From the NCBI RefSeq assembly GCF_020176955.2, contig NZ_JAIUCZ020000002.1, positions 1 through 64,000 of the forward strand: a stretch of 64,000 nt of DNA, given 5' to 3'. Positions 49,986 through 58,583 of this stretch are shown here, piece after piece; position 1 is the stretch's first letter; the number at the start of each line of letters is the position of its first letter. The notes below the pieces were generated by a model. It saw nothing but the letters and a program-made list of their open reading frames with translations. It was not told where the DNA came from and searched no databases. This DNA is from Nocardia sp. alder85J (GTDB taxonomy: Bacteria > Actinomycetota > Actinomycetes > Mycobacteriales > Mycobacteriaceae). The position numbers and the translations under genes were made by a program.

Positions 49986-50633
49986 GTGCCCCGTGACCTC
50001 GCAGATCTGCCCTACGCCGGCCGCCTCGAGGTGATGGACGGCGAACCGGAGTACGACACCGACTACGAGTACATCCACCTGGACGACCGGATCTGCCCCG
50101 ACCTCGACGCGCACGGCATCCGGTTCTCCCGCTCGGCGTTCACCGCCGTCGAATTCACCGGCGGCGAGTTCCGGCAGGCCCGTTTCGACGAGATGCTGAT
50201 GCGCGCGGTCCGCTGGGTGGGCAGCGATCTCGGCCAATCCGGCTGGCTGGACACCGAACTCGTCGACAACGCGCTGACCGGGGTCGAGCTCATCGGCGCC
50301 CGGCTGGACCGGATCCGGTTCACCGGCTGCAAATTCGAGTCGGTGAACTTCCGCGCCGCGCGGCTGCGCGACGTCACCTTCACCGACTGCCTGCTGCGCG
50401 GCACCGATTTCGGTGAGGCGGCGCTGTCGCGGGTGTCGTTCCCCGGCTCCCGGCTGGAGGACATCGCGCTGAACCGGACCAGCTTCACCGATGTCGACCT
50501 CCGCGGCGCCCGGACCCTCGGGCTGTCCGGCGGTATCGGCGCGATGCGGGGCGCGATCATCAGCACCGGCCAATTGTTCGATCTGGCACCGGCTTTCGCG
50601 CTGGCGGCGGGCATCGACGTCCGGGACGCCTGA
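49986..50633 (+). CDS. Pentapeptide-repeat protein
   Basis: Predicted 215 residues. From about residue 47 to 175 a right-handed beta-helix is suggested by A(D/N)LxF-type units (FTGGEF, ARFDEM, GTDF, ARLRD, SFTDVDLRGAR). Relatives such as MfpA bind DNA gyrase, but many have other roles. GTG start. The first 45 residues are acidic and outside the repeat. Confidence 0.88.
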   Translation: MPRDLADLPYAGRLEVMDGEPEYDTDYEYIHLDDRICPDLDAHGIRFSRSAFTAVEFTGGEFRQARFDEMLMRAVRWVGSDLGQSGWLDTELVDNALTGVELIGARLDRIRFTGCKFESVNFRAARLRDVTFTDCLLRGTDFGEAALSRVSFPGSRLEDIALNRTSFTDVDLRGARTLGLSGGIGAMRGAIISTGQLFDLAPAFALAAGIDVRDA

Positions 50634-50651
50634 TCGCGGCTGCTCCACCGG

Positions 50652-51938
50652 TCAGGCGTGCGCGGTCTTACCGCCGTCGATGACCAGTTGCGCCCCGGTG
50701 AGATACGGATAGTCCGGTGCGGCGAGGGTGAGCGCGAAGGTCGCGATCTCCTCGGCGGTGGCCAATCGGCCCATACCGGGCACGTTCGATCTCGCCCACT
50801 GCCGGACGAACACCTCCCAGGCATCGTCGGGAATGTTCTCCATTCCCGCTGCGCGCCGGACCAATTCGGTGTCGGTGGTGCCGGGAACCAGGGCATTGAC
50901 CCGGATCCCGTCGCCGGCGTAGTCCAGGGCCGCCGCCTGCACCAGACCGACCAGGCCGCGTTTGCTCGCGGTGTACGCGCCGCGGTTCGCGTCGGTGGCC
51001 AGGGCGTTCGAGGAGGCGGTGATCACGACGGTGCCGCCGCCTCCGCGAAGCATGTGTGGCACTTCGTATTTCAGAGCCAGGAAGGAGCCGCGCAGGTTGG
51101 TGTGCACGACCCGGTCGAACTCCTCTGCGCTGTACTCGTGCAGCTTCTTCTGAATCGTGATGCCCGCGTTGTTGAAAGCGACGTGCAGCCCGCCGTACCT
51201 GTCGGCGGCGGTGTCGACGAACCGTCGCACATCGTCCTCCACCAGCACGTCCGCGCGAATATAGGTGGCCTCGCCACCGGCGGCCCGGATGTCCCGCTCG
51301 ACTGCCGCGCCGCGCTCGGTCCGCCTGCCGCAGAAAGCGACTCGCGCACCCTCGGCGGCGAACAGCTTCGCCGCCGCCGCACCGATCCCGGAGGTGGCCC
51401 CGGTGATCACCACCACCTTGCCGTCGAACCGCCGCAGCGTGGTCGCGTGCAGCCGCGGCGGCGTGGCGTCGATTCCGAGCGCCACACCCCCGGCCAGCCC
51501 GGCCGCCCCCGCCGCCACCCCGGTCGCCGCCAGCGCCCCGAGCAGACGGCGACGGCTCGACCGCCGGCCACTCCCTCCGTCCGCGCCGGTGTGGCCTTCG
51601 TTGCTGTCGTCCCGGTCCGGCATATCGGCAGATCTCGTCCCGCTCGCATCGCCGCCGTATTCGGCCCGGCCCGTGCCGCTTTCGTGCCCGATTCGGTGAC
51701 CGCCGGTGTCGGCACGACTCGTACGATCGCCGGTGCCGTGGTCATCGTCGACGACGGTCGCCGCGGTGGTGTCACCCGGCTCGTGCGATGGGCCGACGTC
51801 ACCGGTGACCCGGCCGCCGGCAGCGTCGAGTTCGCCGGTGGCGGCGTGATTGTCGTGTTCCGGGCGCTCGTTGTCGTCGTCGGGTGCGGTGGCATCGTCA
51901 CCGGTGCCGGGTTCGTCGGTGTGGTTGTCGTCGGTCAT
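50652..51938 (-). CDS. SDR oxidoreductase with Tat-like signal and long acidic N-terminus
   Basis: Predicted 428 residues. Residues 1-125 are acidic Asp/Gly/Thr/His-rich. RRSSRRRLLGALAATG at 125-140 plus a hydrophobic Ala/Gly run looks like a Tat signal. The SDR domain from 172 has TGATSGIGAAAA, NNAG, ASSNALATDANRGAYTASK (Ser, Tyr-x3-Lys) and PYLTGAQLVIDGG. The start is uncertain: ATG at residue 106 (51623) would place the Tat motif at the usual position. An exported SDR is unusual because NAD(P) is cytosolic; it could be anchored with a folded bound cofactor. Confidence 0.8.
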   Translation of the reverse strand: MTDDNHTDEPGTGDDATAPDDDNERPEHDNHAATGELDAAGGRVTGDVGPSHEPGDTTAATVVDDDHGTGDRTSRADTGGHRIGHESGTGRAEYGGDASGTRSADMPDRDDSNEGHTGADGGSGRRSSRRRLLGALAATGVAAGAAGLAGGVALGIDATPPRLHATTLRRFDGKVVVITGATSGIGAAAAKLFAAEGARVAFCGRRTERGAAVERDIRAAGGEATYIRADVLVEDDVRRFVDTAADRYGGLHVAFNNAGITIQKKLHEYSAEEFDRVVHTNLRGSFLALKYEVPHMLRGGGGTVVITASSNALATDANRGAYTASKRGLVGLVQAAALDYAGDGIRVNALVPGTTDTELVRRAAGMENIPDDAWEVFVRQWARSNVPGMGRLATAEEIATFALTLAAPDYPYLTGAQLVIDGGKTAHA

Positions 51939-52072
51939 GGGTTCACTGTCGTGGCGGGAAGGGCGCCGGGGATCAGGCCGGTGGCCGGGGTTGCGGGGCC
52001 GGGGGAGGAGGGGTTCTCCTCCTTCGGGAGGAGTCGGGTGGGGCTGGTGGGCGGCATCATGGTGGGGTGGGT

Positions 52073-53242
52073 GTGTCGGCGGCGCGGTACCGGAGGCCGG
52101 AGACGACCGGGGTCGCGCGTGGGATCGAATGGCTGCTGGACGTGCGGTCGTTGCCGGTGCGGCTGGCGGTCTGGTTGCTGCTGGCCACGGGATGCCTGCT
52201 GTGGCTGGGTAATTCGCCGACGGTCGCCGATTGGGTGCTCGGGCTGCTCGCGGTGCTGGTGACCGCCGGTGGAGTGCGCCGGCCGCTGGCCACCTCGCTG
52301 CTCACCACGGGACTGCTGGCGGCCGGGTTCCTGCTCGGGCACACCGGGCCGCTGGTCGGTAAGGGGGCCGCCGCGGTGGCCCTCGCCGAACTGGCCGCGC
52401 GGCGCGGTGGATGGCGGCCGTGGCTGGGTGCGGTCGCGCTGGCCGCGGCCTATCTGCTGCATCCGGCCGGTGGCGTGGCCGCGCTCGGGTATCGGGCGGT
52501 GGTGATGGCGGGGCTGCCGCTGCTGATCGGCGCGCTGTTGCGCAGTGCGCTCGACAGCGCCACGCGGGCGCATCGGATCGCCGGGGAACTGGCGGCGCGG
52601 CGGCGCGCGGAGGTCGCCGCCGTGCGCACGGCCGAGCGGACCGCGATCGCCCGCGAACTGCACGATCTGATCGCCCATCACGTGTCCTCGACGGTGCTGC
52701 GGGTCGGGGTGGCGCGGCACGCGCTGCCGCAGGCCCCGGCGGCCGTGCGGGACGTACTCGACGACATCCACTCCAGCGGCCGGGAGACGCTCACCGATCT
52801 GCGCAAACTGGTTGCGGTGCTGCGTGATCCGGCGCAGGCGGACACGGTGATGATGACCGCCGCCGAATTGCCCGCCGCGATCGAGGCGGCGGTGGCGCGG
52901 ACCCGCCGGGCGGGCCCGGCGGTGGTGGCGGAGATCGGTGATGTGCGCGCGATCGACCCGGTCACCGCCCACACCCTGCTGCGCCTCACCCAGGAGGGAC
53001 TGGCGAACGTGGCGCGGCACGCCGGGTGTGAGGCGACCGCGCGGCTGACCGTCACCGTGGCCGACGGCGTGGATTTCACGTTGTGCGACAACGGTTCCGG
53101 CGGCGCGCCGGGACCGGGAACCACCGGACTGGGGTTGATCGGGCTGGCCGAACGGGTGGCGCTGCTCGGCGGTACGTTCACCGCCGGTCCCGGCGAGGCG
53201 GGGTGGCGAGTGCGCGCACACCTGCCGGGGCGCGCGTCGTGA
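52073..53242 (+). CDS. Two-component sensor histidine kinase (HisKA_3 type)
   Basis: Predicted 389 residues. About five membrane segments span 30-160; the phospho-acceptor His197 lies in ERTAIARELHDLIAHHVSS; the ATPase domain shows CDNGSGGAPG and GTTGLGLIGLAERV. GTG 52073 was chosen after GGTGGGG; the frame is open further upstream. The TGA stop overlaps the response-regulator start by four bases. Confidence 0.9.
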   Translation: MSAARYRRPETTGVARGIEWLLDVRSLPVRLAVWLLLATGCLLWLGNSPTVADWVLGLLAVLVTAGGVRRPLATSLLTTGLLAAGFLLGHTGPLVGKGAAAVALAELAARRGGWRPWLGAVALAAAYLLHPAGGVAALGYRAVVMAGLPLLIGALLRSALDSATRAHRIAGELAARRRAEVAAVRTAERTAIARELHDLIAHHVSSTVLRVGVARHALPQAPAAVRDVLDDIHSSGRETLTDLRKLVAVLRDPAQADTVMMTAAELPAAIEAAVARTRRAGPAVVAEIGDVRAIDPVTAHTLLRLTQEGLANVARHAGCEATARLTVTVADGVDFTLCDNGSGGAPGPGTTGLGLIGLAERVALLGGTFTAGPGEAGWRVRAHLPGRAS

Positions 53243-53913
53243 CCACCCGGGTACTGCTCGTCGACGATCAGCAACTGGTCCGGGCGGGCCTGCGGATGTT
53301 GTGCGACAGTGCCGGCGATCTGGAGGTGGTGGGTGAGGCCGGTGGCGGCGCCGACGGGGTCCGGCTGGCGCGGCGGTTGCGGCCGGATGTCGTGCTGATG
53401 GACCTGCGGATGCCCGGCATGGATGGAATCCGCTGTACCGCACAGATTCTGGCAGCCGACCCGGCGGCCCGGGTGCTGGTGCTGACCACCTTCGACGACG
53501 ACGAGCATCTGTATCCCGCGCTCGCCGCCGGAGCCTGCGGTTTCCTGGTGAAGGACGCCTCGCCCGCCGAACTGCTGGACGGTATCCGCCGCGCCGCCGC
53601 GGGACAGCGGCCCTTCTCGGCGCCGGTGCTGGGCCGGGTGGTGGATTCGGCGGTCGCCGCCCGCACCGCCGCGCCACCGCCGGAACCGGCCCCGCTACCG
53701 CCGCTGACCGGCCGGGAATCCGAAGTGCTGCACCTGATCTCGCAAGGACTGTCGAACGCCGAGATCGCCGCCCGGCTGCACGTCGGGATCACCACGGTGA
53801 AGACCCATGTCGCGGGCCTGCTGGCGAAAACCGGTGCGGCCAACCGGGTGCGGCTGGCGCTGCTGGCCCTCGGTCACAGCCCCGAGACGCCCAGCAACCG
53901 GCCGATACCGTAG
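53239..53913 (+). CDS. NarL/FixJ-family response regulator
   Basis: Predicted 224 residues. The receiver domain shows VDDQQLVRAGL (Asp9/10), the phosphorylatable Asp55 in VVLMDLRMPGMDG and Lys in FLVKDAS. The LuxR-type output domain reads LTGRESEVLHLISQGLSNAEI and HVGITTVKTHVAGLLAKT. Cotranslated with the kinase. Its 3' end overlaps the convergent VIT-family gene by 40 bp. Confidence 0.93.
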   Translation: MTTRVLLVDDQQLVRAGLRMLCDSAGDLEVVGEAGGGADGVRLARRLRPDVVLMDLRMPGMDGIRCTAQILAADPAARVLVLTTFDDDEHLYPALAAGACGFLVKDASPAELLDGIRRAAAGQRPFSAPVLGRVVDSAVAARTAAPPPEPAPLPPLTGRESEVLHLISQGLSNAEIAARLHVGITTVKTHVAGLLAKTGAANRVRLALLALGHSPETPSNRPIP

Positions 53914-54596
53914 GTGACCGCCATCGCCAGCGCCCCGCCGATCACCACGCGCAGCACCGCGCGCCGCGGCCGGCTGCCACCGAAGCGAGCGCTCACCGTG
54001 CCGGTCAGCGCCAGCGCGATCAGTACCGCGACGATGGTGACCGGCACCCGCCACGACGCCGGCGGCAGGGTCACCGCCAGCAGCGGCAGCAGCGCCCCGA
54101 GAGTGAACGACACCGCCGAGGACGCGGCGGCCTGCCACGGATCGGTCAGATCCTCGGGGTTCAAACCCAATTCGGCGTCGGCATGGGCCGCGAACGCGTC
54201 GTGCGCGGTGAGCTCCCGCGCCACCTGCCGTGCCGTCTCCGGGGAAAGCCCCTTGCCCACATAGATCGCGGCCAGCTCGCGCAGTTCGTAATCCGGCTCC
54301 TCGGCCAGTTCGCGCTTCTCCTTCGCCAGCACCGCTCGCTCGGTGTCGCGCTGCGTGCTCACCGACACGTATTCGCCCACCGCCATCGACAGCGCGCCCG
54401 ACACCAGCCCCGCCAGCCCGGCGGTGAGAATCGCCCGGACATCGGCGGACACCGCCGCGACCCCCACGACCAGGCCCGCCGTGGACACGATGCCGTCGTT
54501 GGCGCCGAGCACCCCCGCCCGCAGCCAGTTCAACCGCGCGCTGAAATTTCCGCCGTGTGGTTCGCGGGGATGAGTGCGATGAGCGATCTCGTTCAC
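53874..54596 (-). CDS. VIT1/CCC1-family iron/manganese transporter
   Basis: Predicted 240 residues. The signature LRAGVLGANDGIVSTAGLVVGVA and SMAVGEYVSVSTQRDTE is followed by a Glu-rich cytoplasmic segment and three hydrophobic helices. GTG start. Family members export or store Fe2+/Mn2+. The last 40 bases are antisense to the response regulator gene. Confidence 0.88.
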   Translation of the reverse strand: MNEIAHRTHPREPHGGNFSARLNWLRAGVLGANDGIVSTAGLVVGVAAVSADVRAILTAGLAGLVSGALSMAVGEYVSVSTQRDTERAVLAKEKRELAEEPDYELRELAAIYVGKGLSPETARQVARELTAHDAFAAHADAELGLNPEDLTDPWQAAASSAVSFTLGALLPLLAVTLPPASWRVPVTIVAVLIALALTGTVSARFGGSRPRRAVLRVVIGGALAMAVTYGIGRLLGVSGL

Positions 54597-54732
54597 TCCC
54601 CGAGCGTAGGCCCGCAGCGGGGCCGAGCCCGTGATTGCCCGCGCAGCCGGATTTCGGGCCGGTTGCGCCGACCGGCGCAGCGGCGACCATCGTGGTGGCG
54701 GTCCATGTCCGGGTGTGGCGAGGGTGAGGTGA

Positions 54733-55842
54733 TCACGCCGCCCGGGGGTCGCGGTGGATGCGTACGCCCTCGGCGTCGGAGCGGCGGATGTCGTCGAGCA
54801 GGCGGTGCAGGTCCACGGCGAGCTCGAAGTCCGGCACGGTGTGCGCACCGGTGCGGAGGTCGGTCGCGAGGGCCGTGTACAGGGCCGCGACATTGACCGC
54901 TTCGAGCGGGAGATCGCTTGCGGGACCGTGATTGCCGAGCGCAATCGGCTGCGGCGCACGGCCGGGGCCGAGGGCGCCGGACAGGTGCAGTGCGCTCATC
55001 TGGATGCCACCGGGTCCGCCCGCGCCGGAGACGATGGCGAGATCGCCTGCGGTGCCCGAGATGTCGATCCGGGTTCCGGCCCCGGTGGCCCGGCCGTCGT
55101 GGATGTGGGCGCTGACCGGTACCCCGCCGGCGGTGGCCGTGAGCAGCAGTTGGTCGGGGCTGGTCACGGTGATCACCGCGCCGGACTCCGGGACGGTGGC
55201 GTACGGGAGGCGGATCGCCAGTCGCGCCGACAATTCCGTGAGGTCGCCCAGCAGGTACCGCACCGCCGACAGGAGGTGGCCCCCGGCGACCTCCAGCAGC
55301 CCGGCGCCGTTGTCGCGGTCGAGGGTGTAGGTGGCCCAGGCCGGAATCACGCCGCCCGCGCCCTTCCCACGCGACTCGTGCACGGTCACCGAAAGGATCT
55401 GCCCGACAGCACCTTCGGTGATCAGCTCACGTGCCCGCCGCACGGCCGGCGCGTAGCGGGCCTGTAATCCGGCGACGTGCCGGACCCCGGCACGGGCGGC
55501 GAGCGCGGCCAGTTCCCGGGCTTCGCCGGTGGTGAGCGCCAGCGGCCATTCGCAGTAGACGTGCTTGCCCGCGGCGAGGGCGGACCGGATCAACTCGGCG
55601 TGCGCGGGCACCTTGACGGTGATCGCGACCAGATCGACCTCGGGATGTTCGGCGAGCGCGCGCGGATCGGTGAACGGCCGGGCATCGAACAGGTCGGCCG
55701 CGGCGCGGGCGCTGTCGGGGCGGCTGGTGCCGACCGCGCTGATCCGGTAGTCGGGCAGTGCCCGCAGGGCCGGGAGGTGGGCGCGGATCGCCCAGCCGCG
55801 GTCGGGGCTCGCGCCGACGATGCCGACTCGGATCGGGTCCAT
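54733..55842 (-). CDS. Gfo/Idh/MocA-family oxidoreductase
   Basis: Predicted 369 residues. The Rossmann domain starts IRVGIVGASPDRGWAIRAHL; VDLVAITVKVPAH and GKHVYCEWPLALT are typical of the family. Substrate, probably a sugar or inositol derivative, is unknown. ATG 55842 follows GAGAGGAA. It is divergent from tetR across two palindromes. Confidence 0.9.
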   Translation of the reverse strand: MDPIRVGIVGASPDRGWAIRAHLPALRALPDYRISAVGTSRPDSARAAADLFDARPFTDPRALAEHPEVDLVAITVKVPAHAELIRSALAAGKHVYCEWPLALTTGEARELAALAARAGVRHVAGLQARYAPAVRRARELITEGAVGQILSVTVHESRGKGAGGVIPAWATYTLDRDNGAGLLEVAGGHLLSAVRYLLGDLTELSARLAIRLPYATVPESGAVITVTSPDQLLLTATAGGVPVSAHIHDGRATGAGTRIDISGTAGDLAIVSGAGGPGGIQMSALHLSGALGPGRAPQPIALGNHGPASDLPLEAVNVAALYTALATDLRTGAHTVPDFELAVDLHRLLDDIRRSDAEGVRIHRDPRAA

Positions 55843-55858
55843 GGCGATTCCTCTCATC

Positions 55859-55907
55859 AAACGGACCATACGAGTCCGTTTATAGCCGAATCGGACTCGC
55901 CGAGTCC
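55859..55907. promoter_or_regulatory. Two palindromic TetR operators between oxidoreductase and tetR
   Basis: Site 1 (55859-55881) pairs AAACGGAC with GTCCGTTT around seven bases. Site 2 (55893-55907) is the palindrome GGACTCGCCGAGTCC. Site 1 lies 17 bp upstream of the oxidoreductase ATG and site 2 lies 20 bp upstream of the tetR ATG. Confidence 0.8.
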
Positions 55908-55926
55908 ACTTCGCTAGGCTGAGCGG

Positions 55927-56523
55927 ATGACGGCTGTGGAAAGACTGCTGGCCGACGACGCCGACCGGTCCCCGCGCGCCGATGCCCGACGCAATCTGGA
56001 ACGCCTGGTCGCGGCCGCGCGAGCCGCGCTGGCCGAGGTCGGCGTCGAGGTCACCGCGCAGGAGATCGCCCGGCGCGCCGGGGTCGGGAAGGGAACCTTC
56101 TATCGCCGGATCCCGTCCCGCGAGATCCTGCTGGAGGCGGTGCTGGCAGAGGTGCTCGCCGAGGCGCTGGCCGTCGCCGACCGTGCCCTGACCCGGCCGG
56201 ATCCGGGGCAGGGGTTTCGCGAATTCGCCACGGCCTATGTGCGATTGCGGGCGGAGAGCTGCGGGGTCAACGAGGCGCTGGGCGGAGCGGGCTTCCCGGG
56301 GCTGGACGGGGTGCTGTCCGAGATTCGTTCGCGGCTGCGGCAATTGGTGGAGCGGGCACAGGCCGCCGGCGCGATGCGACCCGATATCGACTGGGCGGAC
56401 GTGGCTTTCGTGCTGGCCGGGGTGACCACCGATCCGCACACCATCGGCCTGCGCGCCGACGACCGGCAGTGGGAGCGCAACCTCGCCGTCGTGCTCGACG
56501 GATTGTCCGGCGCACCATGCTGA
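55927..56523 (+). CDS. TetR-family transcriptional regulator
   Basis: Predicted 198 residues. The DNA-binding domain is NLERLVAAARAALAEVGVEV and TAQEIARRAGVGKGTFYRRI; the C-terminal part is a SbtR-type ligand domain. It probably represses itself and the divergent oxidoreductase through the two adjacent palindromes. Confidence 0.93.
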   Translation: MTAVERLLADDADRSPRADARRNLERLVAAARAALAEVGVEVTAQEIARRAGVGKGTFYRRIPSREILLEAVLAEVLAEALAVADRALTRPDPGQGFREFATAYVRLRAESCGVNEALGGAGFPGLDGVLSEIRSRLRQLVERAQAAGAMRPDIDWADVAFVLAGVTTDPHTIGLRADDRQWERNLAVVLDGLSGAPC

Positions 56524-56539
56524 TTCGTGGCGGCGGTGG

Positions 56540-57109
56540 TCAGGGTCGTTCGTAGAAACCGTCGATGCGGCCGCGGCCCAGCGGATTCGTGGCGGCGGCG
56601 AGCAGAGCGCGAGGTTTGGCCGCCTCGGGCATCCGTCCGCCGACCGAGGTGATCGGGTCGGCGAGCGCGAACATCTGGAAGGCGTAGCGGTGCGGGCCGT
56701 GGCCCTTGATCGGCGCCGGGCCGAGATAGCCCCGGCCCATGCCGGAACGGAGCACCCGGACGCCCGGGACGGCGGTGCCCGCGCGCAGTGCGTCCTGCGG
56801 CAGGGCGGTGGGCCCCGGTTCGAGCAGCGCCACGCAGTGCACGAACGGCCGCGGGGTCGGGGCGTCGGGATCTTCGACGACGAGCAGCAGTTGAGCCGTC
56901 CGGCCGGGCGGTTGCGCCCAGGTCAGGGCGGGGGACAGATCGGCCCCGCCGACGCGGTCGGCGGCGTGCACGGGCGGCAGCGGCGACTCGTGGGTGAAGT
57001 CGGGGCTGGTGAGTTCGAAGACGGTGTCGCAGGACAGGTTCGGCAGGTTCCAGGCCATGTGGGCTTCGCCGGCGTGCCTGTTCCGCAGCAGGGTGCCGAG
57101 AACGGCCAT
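56540..57109 (-). CDS. YbhB/YbcL-family PEBP-like protein
   Basis: Predicted 189 residues of the phosphatidylethanolamine-binding-protein fold, with SPALTWAQPPGRTAQLLLVVEDPDAP and the binding-pocket region GPHRYAFQMFAL. No signal peptide. ATG 57109 follows AGGAG. Function unknown. Confidence 0.86.
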   Translation of the reverse strand: MAVLGTLLRNRHAGEAHMAWNLPNLSCDTVFELTSPDFTHESPLPPVHAADRVGGADLSPALTWAQPPGRTAQLLLVVEDPDAPTPRPFVHCVALLEPGPTALPQDALRAGTAVPGVRVLRSGMGRGYLGPAPIKGHGPHRYAFQMFALADPITSVGGRMPEAAKPRALLAAATNPLGRGRIDGFYERP

Positions 57110-57736
57110 CACGAGACTCCTCGGGGTGAGTGGCGCTGCTGTCGCGCGCGGATCGTAACAGAGGCCGGGTGCGGTGCGCCGGAATCGAGGGGCGGGATCA
57201 CCCTGGGGGCCGGGGCCGCGAGTCGTTCTACCGGCACTCGGCAGCTCACCCCGGAGAGCCGATCCGGGTCCGTCTGCGGATCCGGTCCACAAGGTGACAG
57301 CAAATCTTTGGTGAACCTACGGGGCCGGGGGTGTCCGGGCTCGGTCGATCGGTGTCCGATATCCGGCCGGGCATCGGGGTGCGGTTCGTCCCGCAGGGTC
57401 TCCGTAGGTTGCCGCCCTCGGCCTCCGGGCCCCGCGGTCGAGCCCGAACGGGTCGGTAGGGAACCGGATATCGGTCGGCCGCGAAGGGTGACGCAGATCA
57501 TCTTGATAGCTGACAGCTCTTGATTTAGCGGCATATCACCTGATAGAGAATCAGAATTCCAGTAAGTTACCGGCGAGTTCAGGAAGCCTCCGGGGGCATT
57601 CTGTGAGGTGTATCTCACACCGTGATCGACTTTACTGTTACCAATGGTCACCGATAGCTTCGTGGTGGCAGTGTCGCCGATCACGAAAGAGTTCCGCCTT
57701 GACGCCCGAGACCCACCCCGCACACCGGAGTTGCGT
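57110..57736 (+). promoter_or_regulatory. mce operon upstream region with an inverted repeat
   Basis: There is no clear gene. AT-richer sequence at 57500-57640 probably holds the promoter (TTGATT at 57520 and GAGAAT at 57546 are candidate elements, weak). TGTGAG and CTCACA flank six bases at 57602-57619, forming an 18-bp inverted repeat. yrbEA could start as early as 57644. Confidence 0.5.
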
Positions 57737-58582
57737 ATGGCGCCGGTGACTCGGGTCCGCTCGAGCGCATCGGCAGTGCGTATCGTCCGCAGAAATTTCT
57801 CCGCAACCATCCTGTCGTCGCTGCGTACCTTCGGCCGGGCGGTCGACATCGCCCGCGGGTCGGTGTTCGGCGCCCTCGGTGACATCGCGCGCGGGCGTTT
57901 CCAGTGGCGGGAAGCGGTGCTGCAAGCCTGGCGGCTGGTGACGGTGACGGCGATTCCGGCCGTGCTCATCGCCATTCCGTTCGGTGTCATCGTCTCCGTC
58001 CAGGTCGGCAACCTCATCCACACCCTCGGCGCGGACTCGCTGCTGGGCGCCACCGGCGGACTCGGGGTGATCAAACAGGGCGCCCCGCTGGCCACCGGCT
58101 TCCTGCTCGGCGGCGCGGGTGCCGCCGCGATCGCCGCGGATCTGGGGGCGCGCACCATCCGCGAGGAGATCGACGCGCTGAACACCATGGGTATCAGCCC
58201 GATCCACCGGCTGGTGATCCCGCGGCTGGCGGCGATGCTGTTCGTCGCGCCGCTGCTCAACATCCTGATCATCTTCGTGGGCATCGTCGCCGGGTACGCC
58301 GTCGCCGTGGGCGGCCGGCACGTCACCCCCGGCAGCTACTGGGCCACGTTCGGCTCGTTCACCACCACCGCCGACGTGTGGGTCTCGCTGCTGAAGGCGG
58401 TGCTGTTCGGCTTCATCGTGGTGGTCGTCGCCTGCCAGCGCGGGTTGGAGGCCAAGGGCGGCCCGCGCGGGGTGGCCGACTCGGTCAACGCGGCGGTGGT
58501 GCTGTCGGTGGTCTCGATCGTGGTGGTGAATCTGGGGATCACCCAGGTCGTCGAGATGTTCCTGCCGACGAGGCTGGTGTGA
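57737..58582 (+). CDS. yrbEA: YrbEA, MlaE-like permease of the Mce transporter
   Basis: Predicted 281-residue inner-membrane permease of an Mce lipid/sterol importer. Five hydrophobic segments and the MlaE motif REEIDALNTMGISPIHRLVIPRL are present. ATG 57737 follows GGAG by seven bases; ATG 57644 is in frame but would add 31 poorly conserved residues. First gene of the operon, one base from yrbEB. Confidence 0.93.
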   Translation: MAPVTRVRSSASAVRIVRRNFSATILSSLRTFGRAVDIARGSVFGALGDIARGRFQWREAVLQAWRLVTVTAIPAVLIAIPFGVIVSVQVGNLIHTLGADSLLGATGGLGVIKQGAPLATGFLLGGAGAAAIAADLGARTIREEIDALNTMGISPIHRLVIPRLAAMLFVAPLLNILIIFVGIVAGYAVAVGGRHVTPGSYWATFGSFTTTADVWVSLLKAVLFGFIVVVVACQRGLEAKGGPRGVADSVNAAVVLSVVSIVVVNLGITQVVEMFLPTRLV

Positions 58583-58583
58583 G

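Noticed and set aside
57644..57736. Earlier ATG for yrbEA at 57644
   Set aside because: Adds 31 residues with no YrbE-like features and lacks a ribosome site; kept only as an alternative.
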